From the NCBI RefSeq assembly GCF_037042905.1, contig NC_087254.1:17850603-17914602 (forward strand): a stretch of 64,000 nucleotides of DNA. The letters are read 5' to 3'. This document shows positions 45,351 to 56,879 of the stretch, one piece after another. This DNA is from Lytechinus pictus. Taxonomy: Eukaryota > Echinodermata > Echinoidea > Temnopleuroida > Toxopneustidae. Below the pieces are notes generated by a model that was not told the origin of the DNA, ran no database searches, and saw only the letters and a list, made by a program, of their open reading frames with translations. Position 1 is the stretch's first letter; every line of letters starts with the position of its first letter. The position numbers and the translations under genes are program-made.

Positions 45351-45890
45351 GATCTCGCCCTAAATCATGTAAATGGGATAGAACTTCATTTCCAACATTT
45401 ATAGAAGTTCCAGTTTATTTTGAAACAAATATTCCTCTAAAAAAATAATAATAAATTTTGAGAAGACGGGGAAAAAAAACTTGCCGATGTTTACGTTGCC
45501 ATCTAAGCTACATGTACAATACGCTTATAGAGGGTGGCAGACAGTTTATTGTAATAATGTCACTATGGAAGTATTGTGTCACAAATTCCCCCTTTTTTGT
45601 TTTCAATTCTGCATTTAAAAATTGTAAAGGAGTGCTTAATTTACTATTTCAATGTTCTTCCTGCTAATCGCCATGCACCAATGTACCGGTATTGATTCTT
45701 TTAGATCTGATCTCTGTAAATTTTCTTGTCTTGTGACTTGTTATCTGTAATTCATTTTTTTATGATATTAGTCAAGTACTTTGTTCTAAAAAACAAGTTA
45801 CCTGGACTGATTTTCATTGTACATAATCTATTTCCCTTCGTTTTCATATTGAATTATTAAACTCATCTTAATTTTGTATTTCCTTTGCAG
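45351..45890. other. upstream side of THUMPD1 exon 2, nothing recognised
   Basis: AT-rich presumed intron ending in a pyrimidine tract and tttgcag acceptor. No first exon could be identified with confidence. Confidence 0.4.
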
Positions 45891-48800
45891 CAAGAATCAT
45901 GGGGAAAATGAGTCAAGGAAAGAAAAAGTCATACTATAGAAAGAGTGCAGCAAGCTATCGGAAACAAGATCGTATGCTTCAATCTGGCATGAAGGTACAT
46001 CCTCCCCTTATAATCAAGTTAGGATTATTGAAGAGGAGGAAGATATGATTAGATTCAAAGTCCTGAGTGATTGTAACTATTACTTATTATTTGATGTACT
46101 TGGACTGGAATAGATGAATGAATTATATGAAGGAAGATAAGATACAGTTTCAAATTCAGATCAATCTTAACTATTGAAGAGGAGGAAGCTGAGATTGGTT
46201 CATTAATAGTTCCAATTGGTTTTAGATATGCCAGTCATTAATGTGATTTCTGTTTTGAAATAGAGCTGGGGTAATAAAATCCAAATCCTTTCAAAACACT
46301 TACATAAAGAGACATTTGGTATTCACTATATTCAACAAAGGATTATTTGTTTTTCTTTACAGGGAATCTTAATAACTTGTTCAGGAAATGAATCTAAGTG
46401 TGTGAAAGAGGCTTACAATCTTTTGAATGAATATGCTGATCAGCTCTATGGACCAGAGACTTGTCCTGATGATAAACAGGAGACCATAGATGGTAAGACC
46501 CTCTTTATGTACCCCCCTCCTCTTCTGATATTCATGATTTATGGGGAGTCGTGGTCTAGTTATGACTCGTCTTTTAATCTGATGGAGGTGGGTTCGATTC
46601 CTAGCCTTGACGTGATTTCCTTCATCAAGAAATTTACCCACATTGTGCTGCACTCAACCCAGGTGAGGTGAATGGGTACCTGGTAGGAAGTAATTCCCTG
46701 AATGCTTGAGTAGTGCCTATCGGTAGCCGAGCTAAAGCTGGGGTAATAATAATAGCAGGGCCCACTGGGAGAACAGTTTTTGGAACTGAAGTGGCTACCC
46801 TGGGTAAATATGCCACTATTATTATTATTATCATCATCATTATCATCATCATTATATTAATCAAAAGTTGTGATCACCCAATTTAACTAGGAAAAATATG
46901 TCATGGATGCATAATTATTATATTTGGCTGGAAAGAGTCTCCCAAATATTTTGATACCATATTTATGTGGTATGTCTTCACGCTTGGATAATCAATAGAT
47001 ATTCTTTGCAGTGATGTAAATTTTGACTTGCGCCATAGTAAGGCATGACTGCAATGAATGAATCAGATGCCAGTGATGTCAGAAATCATACATGAGTTGG
47101 TAAACATATTTGCTATTAAAAGCCATTTTCAATGAAATTAACTTGAGAATTGATACTAAATGTGTTTATGAAACAATCATAATGTAAATTACTGAATAGG
47201 TGTTTTGTAATGGGTTTTAATGCAACCCTTGTAGGATTATGACATCATTGACATCTGGATTCATTCATTCCAGTCATGCCTTACTTTGGTGCAAGTAAAA
47301 ATTTGAATAATATTTTTTGTAATAGGGTAAAATGTAATATGATATGCATTCTATTAATTTCCTCTTACTGTATTACCTGTCAGGTGAAAATGAGAGTGAT
47401 GAGGAAGAAGAAGATATCTCGGATCTACTTGACAAAGAAGTGAATGCATTAAAAGTACAACATCAAAGTAAAGTGAAACGGTTTAGATCAGCACGTACAG
47501 GAACAAAGAATGTTATCTTTATCCAAACAACGGTGGGTACCGGTATTCATAATCTAATTTCAGTATAGTAGTACCCAGGGGGGGGGATGATGGTGATTTC
47601 TGTTAATAGTGCGAGGTGAATCTGACAACCCCCGTAGTTTGGGCCAAACTGGATTTAAAACCTGGATTAGTAGTATTACCGTACTACTACATCTACTTGT
47701 GCATTCAGTATATCATTAGTTCCAACATACTTCACTGAGAAAAATATTTGTCACCATCATAAACATTAAAGAGTGGAAATTAATGGAATTTATATAACAT
47801 GATGTTGCCAGCTCCTTGCACGTGATGTAGTACTGGTCGATATTTGATTTCAAAGTGAGTCGATTATCGCCAGTAAAATATCGCAGATAATACTGTATAT
47901 CACTGATTCTGAATTATGATTAGCTGCAATTCCATGGAGCAGGGAATGCTTGTTCATGAAAAGCCAGCATGTGGGTATAAGGAGTTCTGAGTTGGTTCTA
48001 TCACTTTCATGCAATACAGAGTAGCATTAAGACAATTATAATTTGTTATAACTTGATGATTATTAAAATCAGATGGTTTTGATTTTTTTTTTTTTCAGGG
48101 GGTAGATCCACATACCCTTGTGATGCACATATTAACTGACCTGGAGAAAACTAAAACACAGAAGACAAGGAATATGCAGAGAATGCTTCCAGTTTCACAC
48201 ACTTGTAAAGCCTTTGAGGACAAGATTGAGAAGACTGCACAAGAAATGATTTTCCCTGTCTTTCTTGCTTCAGATGCAATAGATTCTTCATTCTGTATCA
48301 TGTTTAAAGCAAGAAATAACAACAAGGTTAGTAGTTTAAAAATACTGACCCGTTTTTTCATTACCCAGTTGGCAGTACCATTGCTTTCATAGCATTTTAT
48401 TTGTTCCAGCTAAACCCTGAAGCTAACTTTAAGAGACCACACTTATGTCGTGCCAGCTGTTAAGCTCCCAACAATTGGAATTAAAAACTTAATTGTGAGA
48501 AAAAGTCCATGAATTGATTTTATTTATGAAATGAAGAAAAAAGTGTAGATAATAAGTGTATGCAAGGAATTTCAATCAATTCCTTGTTAAATTATTTTTG
48601 TCTTCTGCATAGCAGAGGAGGGCTATAGACGCTGTTTTTCTGGCGGTGGCGGAGTCAACATTGAAATCTTTATAGTAGGCCTGGGACGATTGTCAATTTT
48701 ACCATTCGATTAGTTCCTGAAAAAACAATCGAATATTTGATTGTTCGTTGGAAATCACGTCTTCTAAGCCAATAGTTGACCTACTTGTGAAGACCTCCCG

Positions 48801-50596
48801 AATAGGGTTTTCAATTATTGAACATCTAGGGTAGAATACTATCTGTTCCTTATGAATTAAATTGGGCCTTTTATTCCCCCTTTTCCTTGATTTCTATTTC
48901 AAAATGAATCAGCATACAGTCTTGGGTCCAATTTACGTCTCTGTAAACAACTCATTCATGAAGTATTCTTTGAGACAGACACCCATGTGGTGCTTTTTAC
49001 TTATTGAAAAATTTCATCCATTGCCCACACCATGCCCCAACCCTCACCTGTAGTAGTGCCCACGATGTTAAAAATATTTTGCGAAATATTTTTCAGTTGA
49101 ATTACCTCTCACAATTACAATTTCTGATCATTTGTGCCTATAATTGGGTCTGTTTTGGGAGTCTAGTCGACATTTGGAATTTAGGTGATGGTGCGTGTTG
49201 GAATGTTATTTTTATTGTGGGAGTGAGGGAGAGGCCAGGACTAAAAGAGATTGCATTGTTTTGAAACATGAAAGAATTCCCACCGCTATCTTTCTCTCTC
49301 ACTCACACCATGCTCACACACACAGAGATGGGGGAGGGGTCATTTTTTTTCTGGAGTCACGACCTTAATGGGAACGCACGTAGCTTCTTCTTTGTCTCGA
49401 TCCCAGAAGTTTCATTGGCCATTGAATGTCCAATCACATATCGGCTCAAGTCAGCTCCTTGTGTGTGTGTGTGTGTGTGTACTCTCTGTTTTAAGCACAC
49501 AGACATTGAACCGTAGAGTTATTATACACCTATGCATACAATATACACCTGCATACAATATACATTGTGTATCGAGGGCATGGAAGGCCGGGTGGGATTA
49601 AAATGTTCAGACCTCTTTCAGGTTGGTGAATGTGATACAATCATTGTTCATTTTTGACGAATTATATCGGTAACATTTTCTAAAGCTGTATCAAGTACTT
49701 AAAAACAATTGTTATCATTGTTATCTTGTCATTTTGTTACTATTACTTGAGTAATCGAGTTATCCCAATTGTCTAATCGGGATCTGCCGAATATTCGATT
49801 AGTGCAAATTTTGCTAATCGATTAGCGATTGGCAGCAAGCCATTCGATCAATCGATGTTTACTCCCAGGCCTACTTTATAGCCACGGTTAAGTTTTTGAT
49901 ATTAGAAAATATATGGATCTAGTTCATGAAACTTGAACATGTGGGTAATCAAGTATCACTTATCATCTTGCAGTAGTTTCATGTCACATGATCAAGAACA
50001 AATGTCACATAGGATCAATGAACTTTGACCATGTTGTACTATCAATATCAAAACTTCATCAAGGTCTTAATAGGGTTATGCATCTTATAGTAGAAGTTGA
50101 CGTTTTGTTTCTCATTTTTGTTCCTCCCTAGATCAAGAAAGAGCCGATTGTCCAGCTATTGGCCCCACTAGTAACACAAGGAAGCTCTCACATACACAAA
50201 GTTGACTTCAATTCACCTGATCATACTGTGATGGTAGATGTCATGGGTGGCGTGTGTTGTCTATCCATTCTCAAGGACTATAACCGATTTAAGAAGTACA
50301 ATCTACATCTTGTCGCTAGTAGTGATGATATTGTGATGTCAGGAGAAAGGAAGAGAAAGAAGGTAGATGGTGTTGCAGAGGAGGATGAAGTGGGAGAGGA
50401 TACCAAGAAGTTAAAAGTAGGAGAAGGGATGAAAGAAGTTGTGTCTTCAGGAGAGTCTTCTTCAGAGGATGAAAGACAAGAGACCGTTCTTACCAAAACA
50501 ACTCTGATAAACTCACATGATGTCAACCAGGACGATACTATGCTATCAAAGCTACCTGATGTAAACCAGGACGATGAAATGCCCTCAGTTACCTGA
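45891..50596 (+). CDS. THUMPD1: THUMPD1 (THUMP domain-containing protein 1, Tan1-like tRNA acetylation adaptor), complete CDS
   Basis: RNA-binding adaptor that works with the NAT10 acetyltransferase to make N4-acetylcytidine in tRNA-Ser and tRNA-Leu (family knowledge). Exons: 45891-45994 (ATG at 45899, eight bases of 5' UTR after the acceptor), 46363-46492, 47384-47532, 48099-48326, 50132-50596 (stop at 50594-50596). Phases close exactly; the product is 355 aa, close to the human 353. Landmarks in order: basic N-terminus (GKKKSYYRKS), GILITCSGNESKCVKEAYNL, an acidic stretch (ENESDEEEED), RMLPVSHTCKAF inside the THUMP region, and VMGGVCCLSILKDYNRFKKYNL at its end. The tail after about residue 275 is charged, serine-rich and poorly conserved, ending in short DVNQDD repeats. 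At least one 5' UTR exon must lie upstream of 45891 because that exon begins with an acceptor (tttgcag). Introns carry a SINE and a nested hAT-like element. Confidence 0.95.
46541..46860 (+). mobile_element. tRNA-derived SINE in a THUMPD1 intron
   Basis: Head ggggagtcgtggtctagttatgac with B box gggttcgattcctag; body ctgcactcaacccaggtgaggtgaatgggtacc shared with the SINEs at 19.6 and 22.6 kb; tail of ATT/ATC triplets at 46815-46858. Confidence 0.85.
46861..48098. other. THUMPD1 introns around exon 4, no recognised element
   Basis: Outside the exon at 47384-47532 this is AT-rich intron. Two similar stretches (gacttgcgccatagtaaggcatgact...gaatgaatc at 47025 and gattcattcattccagtcatgccttactttggtgcaagt at 47262) form a distant inverted pair, so a 0.28-kb MITE (about 47020-47300) is likely. 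Confidence 0.45.
48600..50095. mobile_element. inverted partial copy of the 17.7-19.0 kb family, split by a hAT-like element
   Basis: 48603-48675 (ctgcatagcagag...) and 49882-50090 (gtttttga...tatggatctagttcatgaaacttg...caatgaactttgaccatg) join into one stretch matching the reverse complement of the right end of 17743-18991. It contains a degenerate receptor-like motif. Confidence 0.65.
48676..49873. mobile_element. 1.2-kb nonautonomous hAT-like element, 8-bp target duplication CTTTATAG
   Basis: Starts TAGGCCTGGGA and ends TCCCAGGCCTA after allowing one mismatch, with subterminal cgattag/ctaatcg words typical of hAT ends. CTTTATAG flanks both sides (48668-48675, 49874-49881). No transposase frame. 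A (GT)10 tract lies at 49461-49480. Confidence 0.82.
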
Positions 50597-51066
50597 TGTT
50601 TTCCCAGGACAATCTTTATGCCATCAAAGCTACATGATGTAAATCAGGATGATCTTAATATGCCATCAGGGTTAAGTGATGGTAACCAGGGCAGTTCTTC
50701 ATCTCTTAAAATAATTTCGTCACATTCATCCAGTGTGAGTGACTAATGATGCAAAGAGCAGGGATTCTGCAAGCACTTCATAGCATCAGTCATTGTGTTA
50801 TTCACCCATTGCCTACTTGAATTGGATGGTTTCTGTACAGAGTCTAATGGAAATTTAAAAATATTGCTGATTTTGATCTATTCCCAACTTTGAAGTGACT
50901 TAATCACTTCAAAGTTGGGAATAAATCAAAATCAGCGATATTTAATAAGAGAGATTTTAAAAGTGATTTTTATTCCTGTTGCATCTAAGTTTTCAATGTT
51001 GAAAGTTTTTTAGTTTCAGTCGTGGAAGCCTTTTAGCCCCTAATGGCTCAGTTTTCGAAACTCCTT
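50597..51066 (+). other. THUMPD1 3' UTR region
   Basis: Directly after the stop the DVNQDD-coding repeat continues out of frame (gatgtaaatcaggatgatc, gtgatggtaaccagggc) to about 50690, so the ancestral tail may have been longer. No clear AATAAA was fixed by eye. Confidence 0.5.
50861..50941. repeat. near-perfect 38-bp inverted repeat (hairpin)
   Basis: Arms 50861-50898 and 50904-50941 match at 36 of 38 positions with a 5-base loop; core ttcccaactttgaagtga / tcacttcaaagttgggaa. It lies in the presumed THUMPD1 3' UTR. Could be a tiny MITE or an RNA hairpin. Confidence 0.85.
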
Positions 51067-51271
51067 GGGAGTGTTTCACAAAGATTTTAAGTATGACTTA
51101 GAGTCACATTTAAATGCCTAGTTGCGAAAGGCATGACCGCATTGGTCAGATGGTGCCATTATGATGCGCACTACTGCGTATCAATAAATAAGATCGCTTG
51201 TTGCATAACATTTTGCATCAGCATTTAAGTGAGACTCTAAGTCATACTTAAATCTTTGTGAAACACCTCCC
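51067..51271. mobile_element. 205-bp MITE with about 50-bp inverted ends
   Basis: GGGAGTGTTTCACAAAGAT and its near-exact inverse at 51253-51271 continue into aagtatgacttagagtc...catttaaatgc. Noncoding. Confidence 0.8.
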
Positions 51272-52005
51272 AGGGCATGCAAAATTTAGCTGCAAAAAGA
51301 CATTTGAACACATGACACCAACCGTGCGTAATGTTCTTTGGCTGCTGGTAAATACTCACTTTAAAAAAAGTCCTTTCCGTTATGTTAACTGCATTACTTA
51401 GAATTCCCCCGATTACCTCAGTGATCTCATAACAAGGAACTTGGTCAATATCTTCATTCACAATTAAAAAAAAAGTGAGACCTTTAGTGAGACAACTTTT
51501 TGAGAAAATGGTACCAAAATTGTTGAACGTTCTATCCTATGATAAGAAGACTCAGACAGATCCAAGTTTGTGTGAAAACCTAGACCTTTTCAGAATTATA
51601 TGTGTAAGCTTTATATTAACCCTGTCAGTCCTGGGAATGGAGGGAAGGGGGTGGCTCAACAATTTTTTGGGGGTAAATTTATAAGGCAAGAGATTCTTGA
51701 AATGTTGATTCATGTCTTTTTAAAGATTTAAGAATGTAGTTGAAGCAAACATTTCATGAGAAAATGTTAAACTCAAGGTTGATTGCAGTTTTCATCTTTT
51801 CATTTGATTGGTTGAAAGGTTCAGTATTTGATCCATTTTATGTTGTATGCATATTTTATTTTCCCTTTTACAGCGATCATGCATTTTTTTTCCTCGCCTG
51901 TACAAAGTTCGGCAGAGACCTAGTGCTCACTTTTCCTGTTACAAAAATGTTTTTGTTTAACTTGGTCTTATTTCTGCATCAATTAGGTTCATCCTTGGTA
52001 TATAT
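51272..52005. other. intergenic, nothing recognised
   Basis: AT-rich. The last bases (ttcatccttggtatatat) and the sequence after 62491 (atgatccgtgggttatac) join into a unit of the repeat seen at 20.75-21.3 kb. Confidence 0.45.
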
Positions 52006-52646
52006 TGTTATGTAGTATGTATTTAACTTCCTGTTATCCTTTCAGTCATTCACCTTCACTTGTTTACAAACACCCCCAATGTCATCTAAGAATCCCCAAA
52101 CCCCCCAAGACCATTTAACTCCTAAACCTTGACCATAAAAAGACCAACCCTCAGTGACGTCAGCTAACTTCATGGAAGAAGTATGACTCACACTCCCAGC
52201 CCCAGTCACTTGTACAGAGCATCACCACACCCCTTATACCAGAGAAAGTTTGATAGACAGTTACCTGTAGACCAATCAGATCAAGTTTAGATCAATCCCA
52301 CCTTAAATTGTTACACCCCCAAAACTAATGATATAAATAAGACTTCTTGATCATTGGAGAGATAGAATACCAACGATAAAATACTAGACCCACACGAATC
52401 CTGACTGACTGACTTCAAGACTTAGATGTCCATCCAGTATTAATTTAACTTCACTTCGAATCTTAATCTTATACTTCGAAATTATTTCATATTCATCGTC
52501 TTCTATTATATTTGAATCTTCATGTACTTCGAACTGTAGCTGAATATTGATGATTAAATACTTTGTGATTTGAACTGCATACCTTTCGCCAAAGTTTCCT
52601 TATTACGCTTCCCTTCAATAATCACCGATCCCATCCCAACATAACA
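52006..52646 (+). repeat. 5' LTR, 641 bp
   Basis: Begins TGTTATG and ends CATAACA, a perfect 7-bp inverted pair. A TATA-like gatataaataag lies near 52331, a plausible promoter. Followed directly by TGGTGGAGAACCGG, the likely tRNA primer-binding site. Confidence 0.93.
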
Positions 52647-53342
52647 TGGTGGAGAACCGGCTTTAATATATAGTACTTCTTCAAGAGTCCAAATTTGACA
52701 AGTTGCGGAGCCGAAAAGCTTATGACTTTGCCAACCAGCTACAAACCAAAACACGAACTGAATATACTTCACAAATAGACAACATTGAATCTTTGATTAG
52801 ACAGCCACCAGCTACAACATCACAAGCTCGATTCAACAGAACCGGTCCAGGAAGAAAAAAAAAAAAAAATTGAACCTTCCAGACGGATAGATCAGACGGA
52901 CAGAACAGACGGATAGAGCAGACGGAAGACACAGACGGTAGGAAAGGAAGGCACCTTCACCAACGATTGACTGATTTCCATCGCATCGAGTGACTATCAA
53001 CTTGACCCTTCTTTAACTAAATAAATGACTCTGACTCTTTCGCTGAATTGTGCAATTGTTTAATTAATTTTGGAGGACATATTTCGATAGGTAAGTGAAA
53101 CCATTTCTCTTATTGTTCCACTGGTGAAAACGAGTGTGAGAGATTGAGTTTTCAGATTGTTTATTTGCCCAGCAACAAGTAATTTTGAAACATTTGAAAC
53201 ATTCCAAATCGTGATTGACGAGTAATTTGACTGTCAGAATCACTGTTGATTAGTAGTTTATCAATACTTTATATTTTACGGTTCGATTCTAATAGCCCAA
53301 TTTGATTTTATCACTTTAGTCAATTACCCTGTATCAATAATC

Positions 53343-54030
53343 ATGACTTCAACGAACACCTCCCGACAAACTCTACGACAGACTGACTTTCTCCCATCCC
53401 GTTTCTCGGGTGGTAAACTTGATAGGGACAACTCGACTGCGCACTTCTTGACTTTCGACGACTATCTAGATGCGCATGACATTGACAAAGCCGACCCCGA
53501 CCAATTCCAGACAATACTGCGAACATTTAGACGGACTTTACAAGGACAGGCGCGACTTTGGATTGACGGACTTCAATTTAATACGTATAGCGACCTTAAG
53601 GATGGGTTCATAAGACGGTTTAGTCCCGCTAAATCGTCATATAGCCATGTGACAGACTTCAAAAATATGACCATGACGAATGACGAGAGCGCAGACGCGT
53701 TCTTGCAAAGGTTGCGAACAACAGCAGCCTACATCGAATATGGGGAAACCCAGATTAGGCATAAGTTGTTGGATTCTTTGCCATCAGACTGCCGTGCGAC
53801 CATACTAATGACCGCCCCCGACCTGACCTCAGAAGAAATAGCGGCGAAAGCCCAACTATTTTTAGACCTCAATGATAGACAGACTAAGCCGACCAAGGAG
53901 TTATCTTTCTCTGCTCAAGAGGAAATAGATCAATTAAAGGAGCAAATACACTATTTAAACCTCAAGACAGACAGAGACAATGATAATAAGCCGAAATCCC
54001 CCACCCAACGACCCCCAACCCCACGACAAC
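53343..54030 (+). pseudogene. gag: gag, N-terminal part (capsid-like), truncated by MITE insertion
   Basis: ATG at 53343 (MTSTNTSRQTLRQTD). A retrotransposon-Gag capsid domain lies at residues about 40-180 (LQGQARLWIDGL, FIRRFSPAKSS, DESADAFLQRLR, KLLDSLPSDCRATI). The host frame ends at 54030, where the CCCGGGGGGGCC element begins; the open frame then runs into the insert and stops at 54107. Codon use is GC-richer than the flanking intergenic DNA. Gag would form the particle shell. Confidence 0.88.
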
Positions 54031-54581
54031 CCCGGGGGGGCCACTTCCATTCCCGAGTGGATACCATGCGCGACCATGGGGTCTCGAAATGCACCCTAAA
54101 CACGTAATTTCCATATTCTGAAAATGCACCCCTTAACAAGTATTGGCGTGTGAAACCCTACCCTTAACAAGTATTGGAAACAAAACGATACTCTTGGCAA
54201 ATATTCCCTGAAATGAACCCCTAAACAAGTACAGGAATGTTTTATTGTTACGGGTCCTTCAGTCGTCGGCTTTACCTTATTTGGTTTAGTACGACCCCAC
54301 CTTCTACACCTCGCGCAAATCGGACTCTAAACACGAAGTGTTGGGGCAAAATGGACATCCTTTATAAAACATTTTAAATTTGTTTTATCATTCCCGCAAA
54401 TTCGACCCTAAACACGTAATTTTCCTAGCGAAATAGACACCCTTTTTTCATTATTTTTGTGTTTTTGACACCCTTATCACGTTACGTACGTAACGTGCCC
54501 TATCGTGAAAAGGACATCCTTTTTACGTGTTTTTTTGGTCGCGCATGGTATCCACTCGTCAATGTAAGTGGCCCCCCCGGG
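54031..54581. mobile_element. CCCGGGGGGGCC MITE, copy 2, inside gag, target duplication ACGACAAC
   Basis: 551 bp, closed by CCCGGGGGGGCC and its inverse. ACGACAAC is directly repeated at 54023-54030 and 54582-54589. Nearly identical to 30639-31188, with only scattered single-base differences, so both moved recently. Confidence 0.93.
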
Positions 54582-54987
54582 ACGACAACGTAGTGCTAGT
54601 CGTAGTGCTAGTCGCAGCGTAAGCCGCGAAAGACGACGTGACATCAGTCACGATAGACGAGACGACCGGCGCAATGACGTGCAAAACAGACGCGGTAGAA
54701 GCCCCTATCGATCGGACGGACGGACAAACCGACCACAAACACGCCCCAGACTTACATGCAACTACTGTGGCATCCCTGGCCATATATATGGCGAGAATGT
54801 CGAAAAAGACTTAGGGACATGACAACCCCACCCCCCCCCCTTCCCTGACTACCATGACTTCTATGCTCCTGCATACGGTAGTTATGCCAACCATCAATAC
54901 TACCCACAACAACAACAACAGCCCCAATATCAACAACCCCACTGTCAACAACAACCCCAAACTCAACCACGCCCACAGGATTTTTAA
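54582..54987 (+). pseudogene. gag: gag, C-terminal nucleocapsid part, frameshifted
   Basis: Arg/Ser-rich stretch (SASRSASRSVSRERRR) followed by the start of a CCHC zinc knuckle (CNYCGIPGH). An AT-dinucleotide run at 54782-54790 shifts the frame before the last cysteine, and the frame stops at 54822. Beyond it a Gln/Pro-rich coding remnant (caacaacaaca-rich) continues to about 54987 in another frame. Confidence 0.8.
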
Positions 54988-55034
54988 GACGGGAGAGAGC
55001 CAATAGCGCTCATTGTTCTTTCTCCCCGACTAAC

Positions 55035-55754
55035 ATGACTAAGAATAGGCCTGACAATGACATGACATCTGCTCATTTAGGGATTGACGAAGTTGACTTA
55101 CAACTAACGGAACGCAACTTCACTAAGGGACGACTACCGGATAGGACAACTGCACTCATTCTTTTTGACAGTGGTGCATCCAAATCCATCATATCCGGAC
55201 GACTATTGAAATCCTCCCCCTATCTCTCTAAATTGACACCAACCAAAGTATCCCCAGTTAGATTCAAATTAGGCAACGGACAATTTCTAACATCAGACAA
55301 GGCAGTAAAATTTCGACTAGAAATTCAGGGACACAGATTTGAAATCACAGCACTAATCGCCATCAATCTTGTAGGCGTAGACCTAATATTAGGCACTAAC
55401 ACGCTTTCTGATTTGGATGGAACACTCCACTTCAGAAATAACAGGTTCAGAATCAAGTCAAAACACATTTCCTTTGCCCCACCGAGTACAGTGATAGTTT
55501 CCCCAGGTGAGTCGACATTCCTGACTTTGCAAGGCAAGACCCCACCCCACATTCGGAACTCCGACGTTGTATTAAAGTCTAATAAATATCTATCCCGCTA
55601 TTGCCCCACGACAAGCATTGTTTCCCTGCATAGAGGACGAGCTCAAGTCCTCGTAACTAACTTGACTGACAGACCTGTAACCTTCTCTAAAGGTAGACCA
55701 ATAGCTTTCCTAGACACTACAAGACCACCCAAGACCTCCCAACGGACTGCTTGA
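55035..55754 (+). CDS. retroelement aspartic protease region
   Basis: 239 codons from the ATG at 55035. A retropepsin-like domain lies in the N-terminal half: LILFDSGASKSII (catalytic D-S-G) near residue 45, then LNGVDLILGTN-like VGVDLILGTNTLSDLDG as the second signature. It would cut the gag-pol polyprotein. The stop overlaps the region where the pol frame begins, suggesting frameshift or reinitiation to reach pol. Intact in this copy. Confidence 0.8.
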   Translation: MTKNRPDNDMTSAHLGIDEVDLQLTERNFTKGRLPDRTTALILFDSGASKSIISGRLLKSSPYLSKLTPTKVSPVRFKLGNGQFLTSDKAVKFRLEIQGHRFEITALIAINLVGVDLILGTNTLSDLDGTLHFRNNRFRIKSKHISFAPPSTVIVSPGESTFLTLQGKTPPHIRNSDVVLKSNKYLSRYCPTTSIVSLHRGRAQVLVTNLTDRPVTFSKGRPIAFLDTTRPPKTSQRTA

Positions 55755-55756
55755 AC

Positions 55757-56879
55757 ATGACAATGAATTCGAATAACAATCTGTACACTGGACAACATCA
55801 TGATCATGATGACTCAGTCAAACAGAATAATCTTAGGAAATATCCTCATATTGACCCTAATGACCCCATTGCTAACATGACAGAAGATGAAATTATCCGT
55901 AAACAAATTGACCTTAATAGTAGCGTTCTCACTCCTCCCGAACAGCAAGAAATAAGAAAAATACTAAAGGAAAACAGAGATGCTTTCTCTTTGTATGGTG
56001 AAATTTCTAGCTGCCCTGACTTTGAAGTTGACATTGAACTGAATAATGATGACCCCTTCTTCATAAGACCATACTTCGCTACTGAAGATGGCAAGACTAC
56101 CATTGAAAAGGAATTGAGCAAACTTGTCAAGCTAGGTATACTAGAAATAGGCCACCAACCATACACCTCTCCAGTTCTTCTCCTATCAAAGAAGAACACG
56201 TCTGAAAAGAGAGTTGTTACAGACTTTAGATTCCTGAATGCACGTATCAAGAGAAGAAATCACCCTTTCCCACTATTTTCGGAAACTCTCAAAAGAATCG
56301 GCAATGCTACCACAAAAGTACTTAGTGTAATTGATCTGAAATCTGCATTTCATTGCATCCCCCTCTCAAAATCCGCTCAAAAGTACACAGGCATAGCTTC
56401 CTATCATGGAGGAAAGCATTACTACTACAAACGACTAGCCCAAGGACTAAATGTATCCCCTGCCATTTTCCAGGCAAGAATTGATGAGATATTGGCCACC
56501 GTAGCCAATTCTAGGAACTTTTGTATTGCCCATCATGACGACATCATCCTTTTCAGCCCTGACAAAGAATCCCACAAGACCCATTTGACAAGTGTATTAG
56601 AAGCCCTATCAAGTAATGGACTTAAAGTAAGCCCCAAGAAGTGTAAACTTTTTAGAAATGACGTAGAATACATGGGACACAGAATCATGATTACTCCTCA
56701 GGGAGAAGCATGTTTCAAACCGATGACAGATAGATGCAAAGCGATTGCAAATCTAGCTAGGCCCAAAACTCCAAGACAAGTCAGACGATTTGTTGGAGCA
56801 GTTAATTATGTAGCAGGATTTTTCCCCAATACCCAGACCATCCTAAAGCCCCTTCATCAACTAACTAGAAAGAACATAT
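55757..56879 (+). pseudogene. pol: pol, reverse transcriptase part, truncated by insertion
   Basis: First ATG at 55757. Ty3-type RT motifs: EISSCPDFEVDIEL, YTSPVLLLSKKN, KRVVTDFRFLNA, VLSVIDLKSAFHCIPLS, YYKRLAQGLNVSPAIFQ, the active-site box IAHHDDIILFS, MGHRI and RQVRRFVGAVNYVAGF. The active-site doublet DD is preceded by histidines rather than the usual Tyr-x. The host frame stops making sense at 56879 where a 1.18-kb insert begins (chance frame continues to 57127). Confidence 0.88.
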
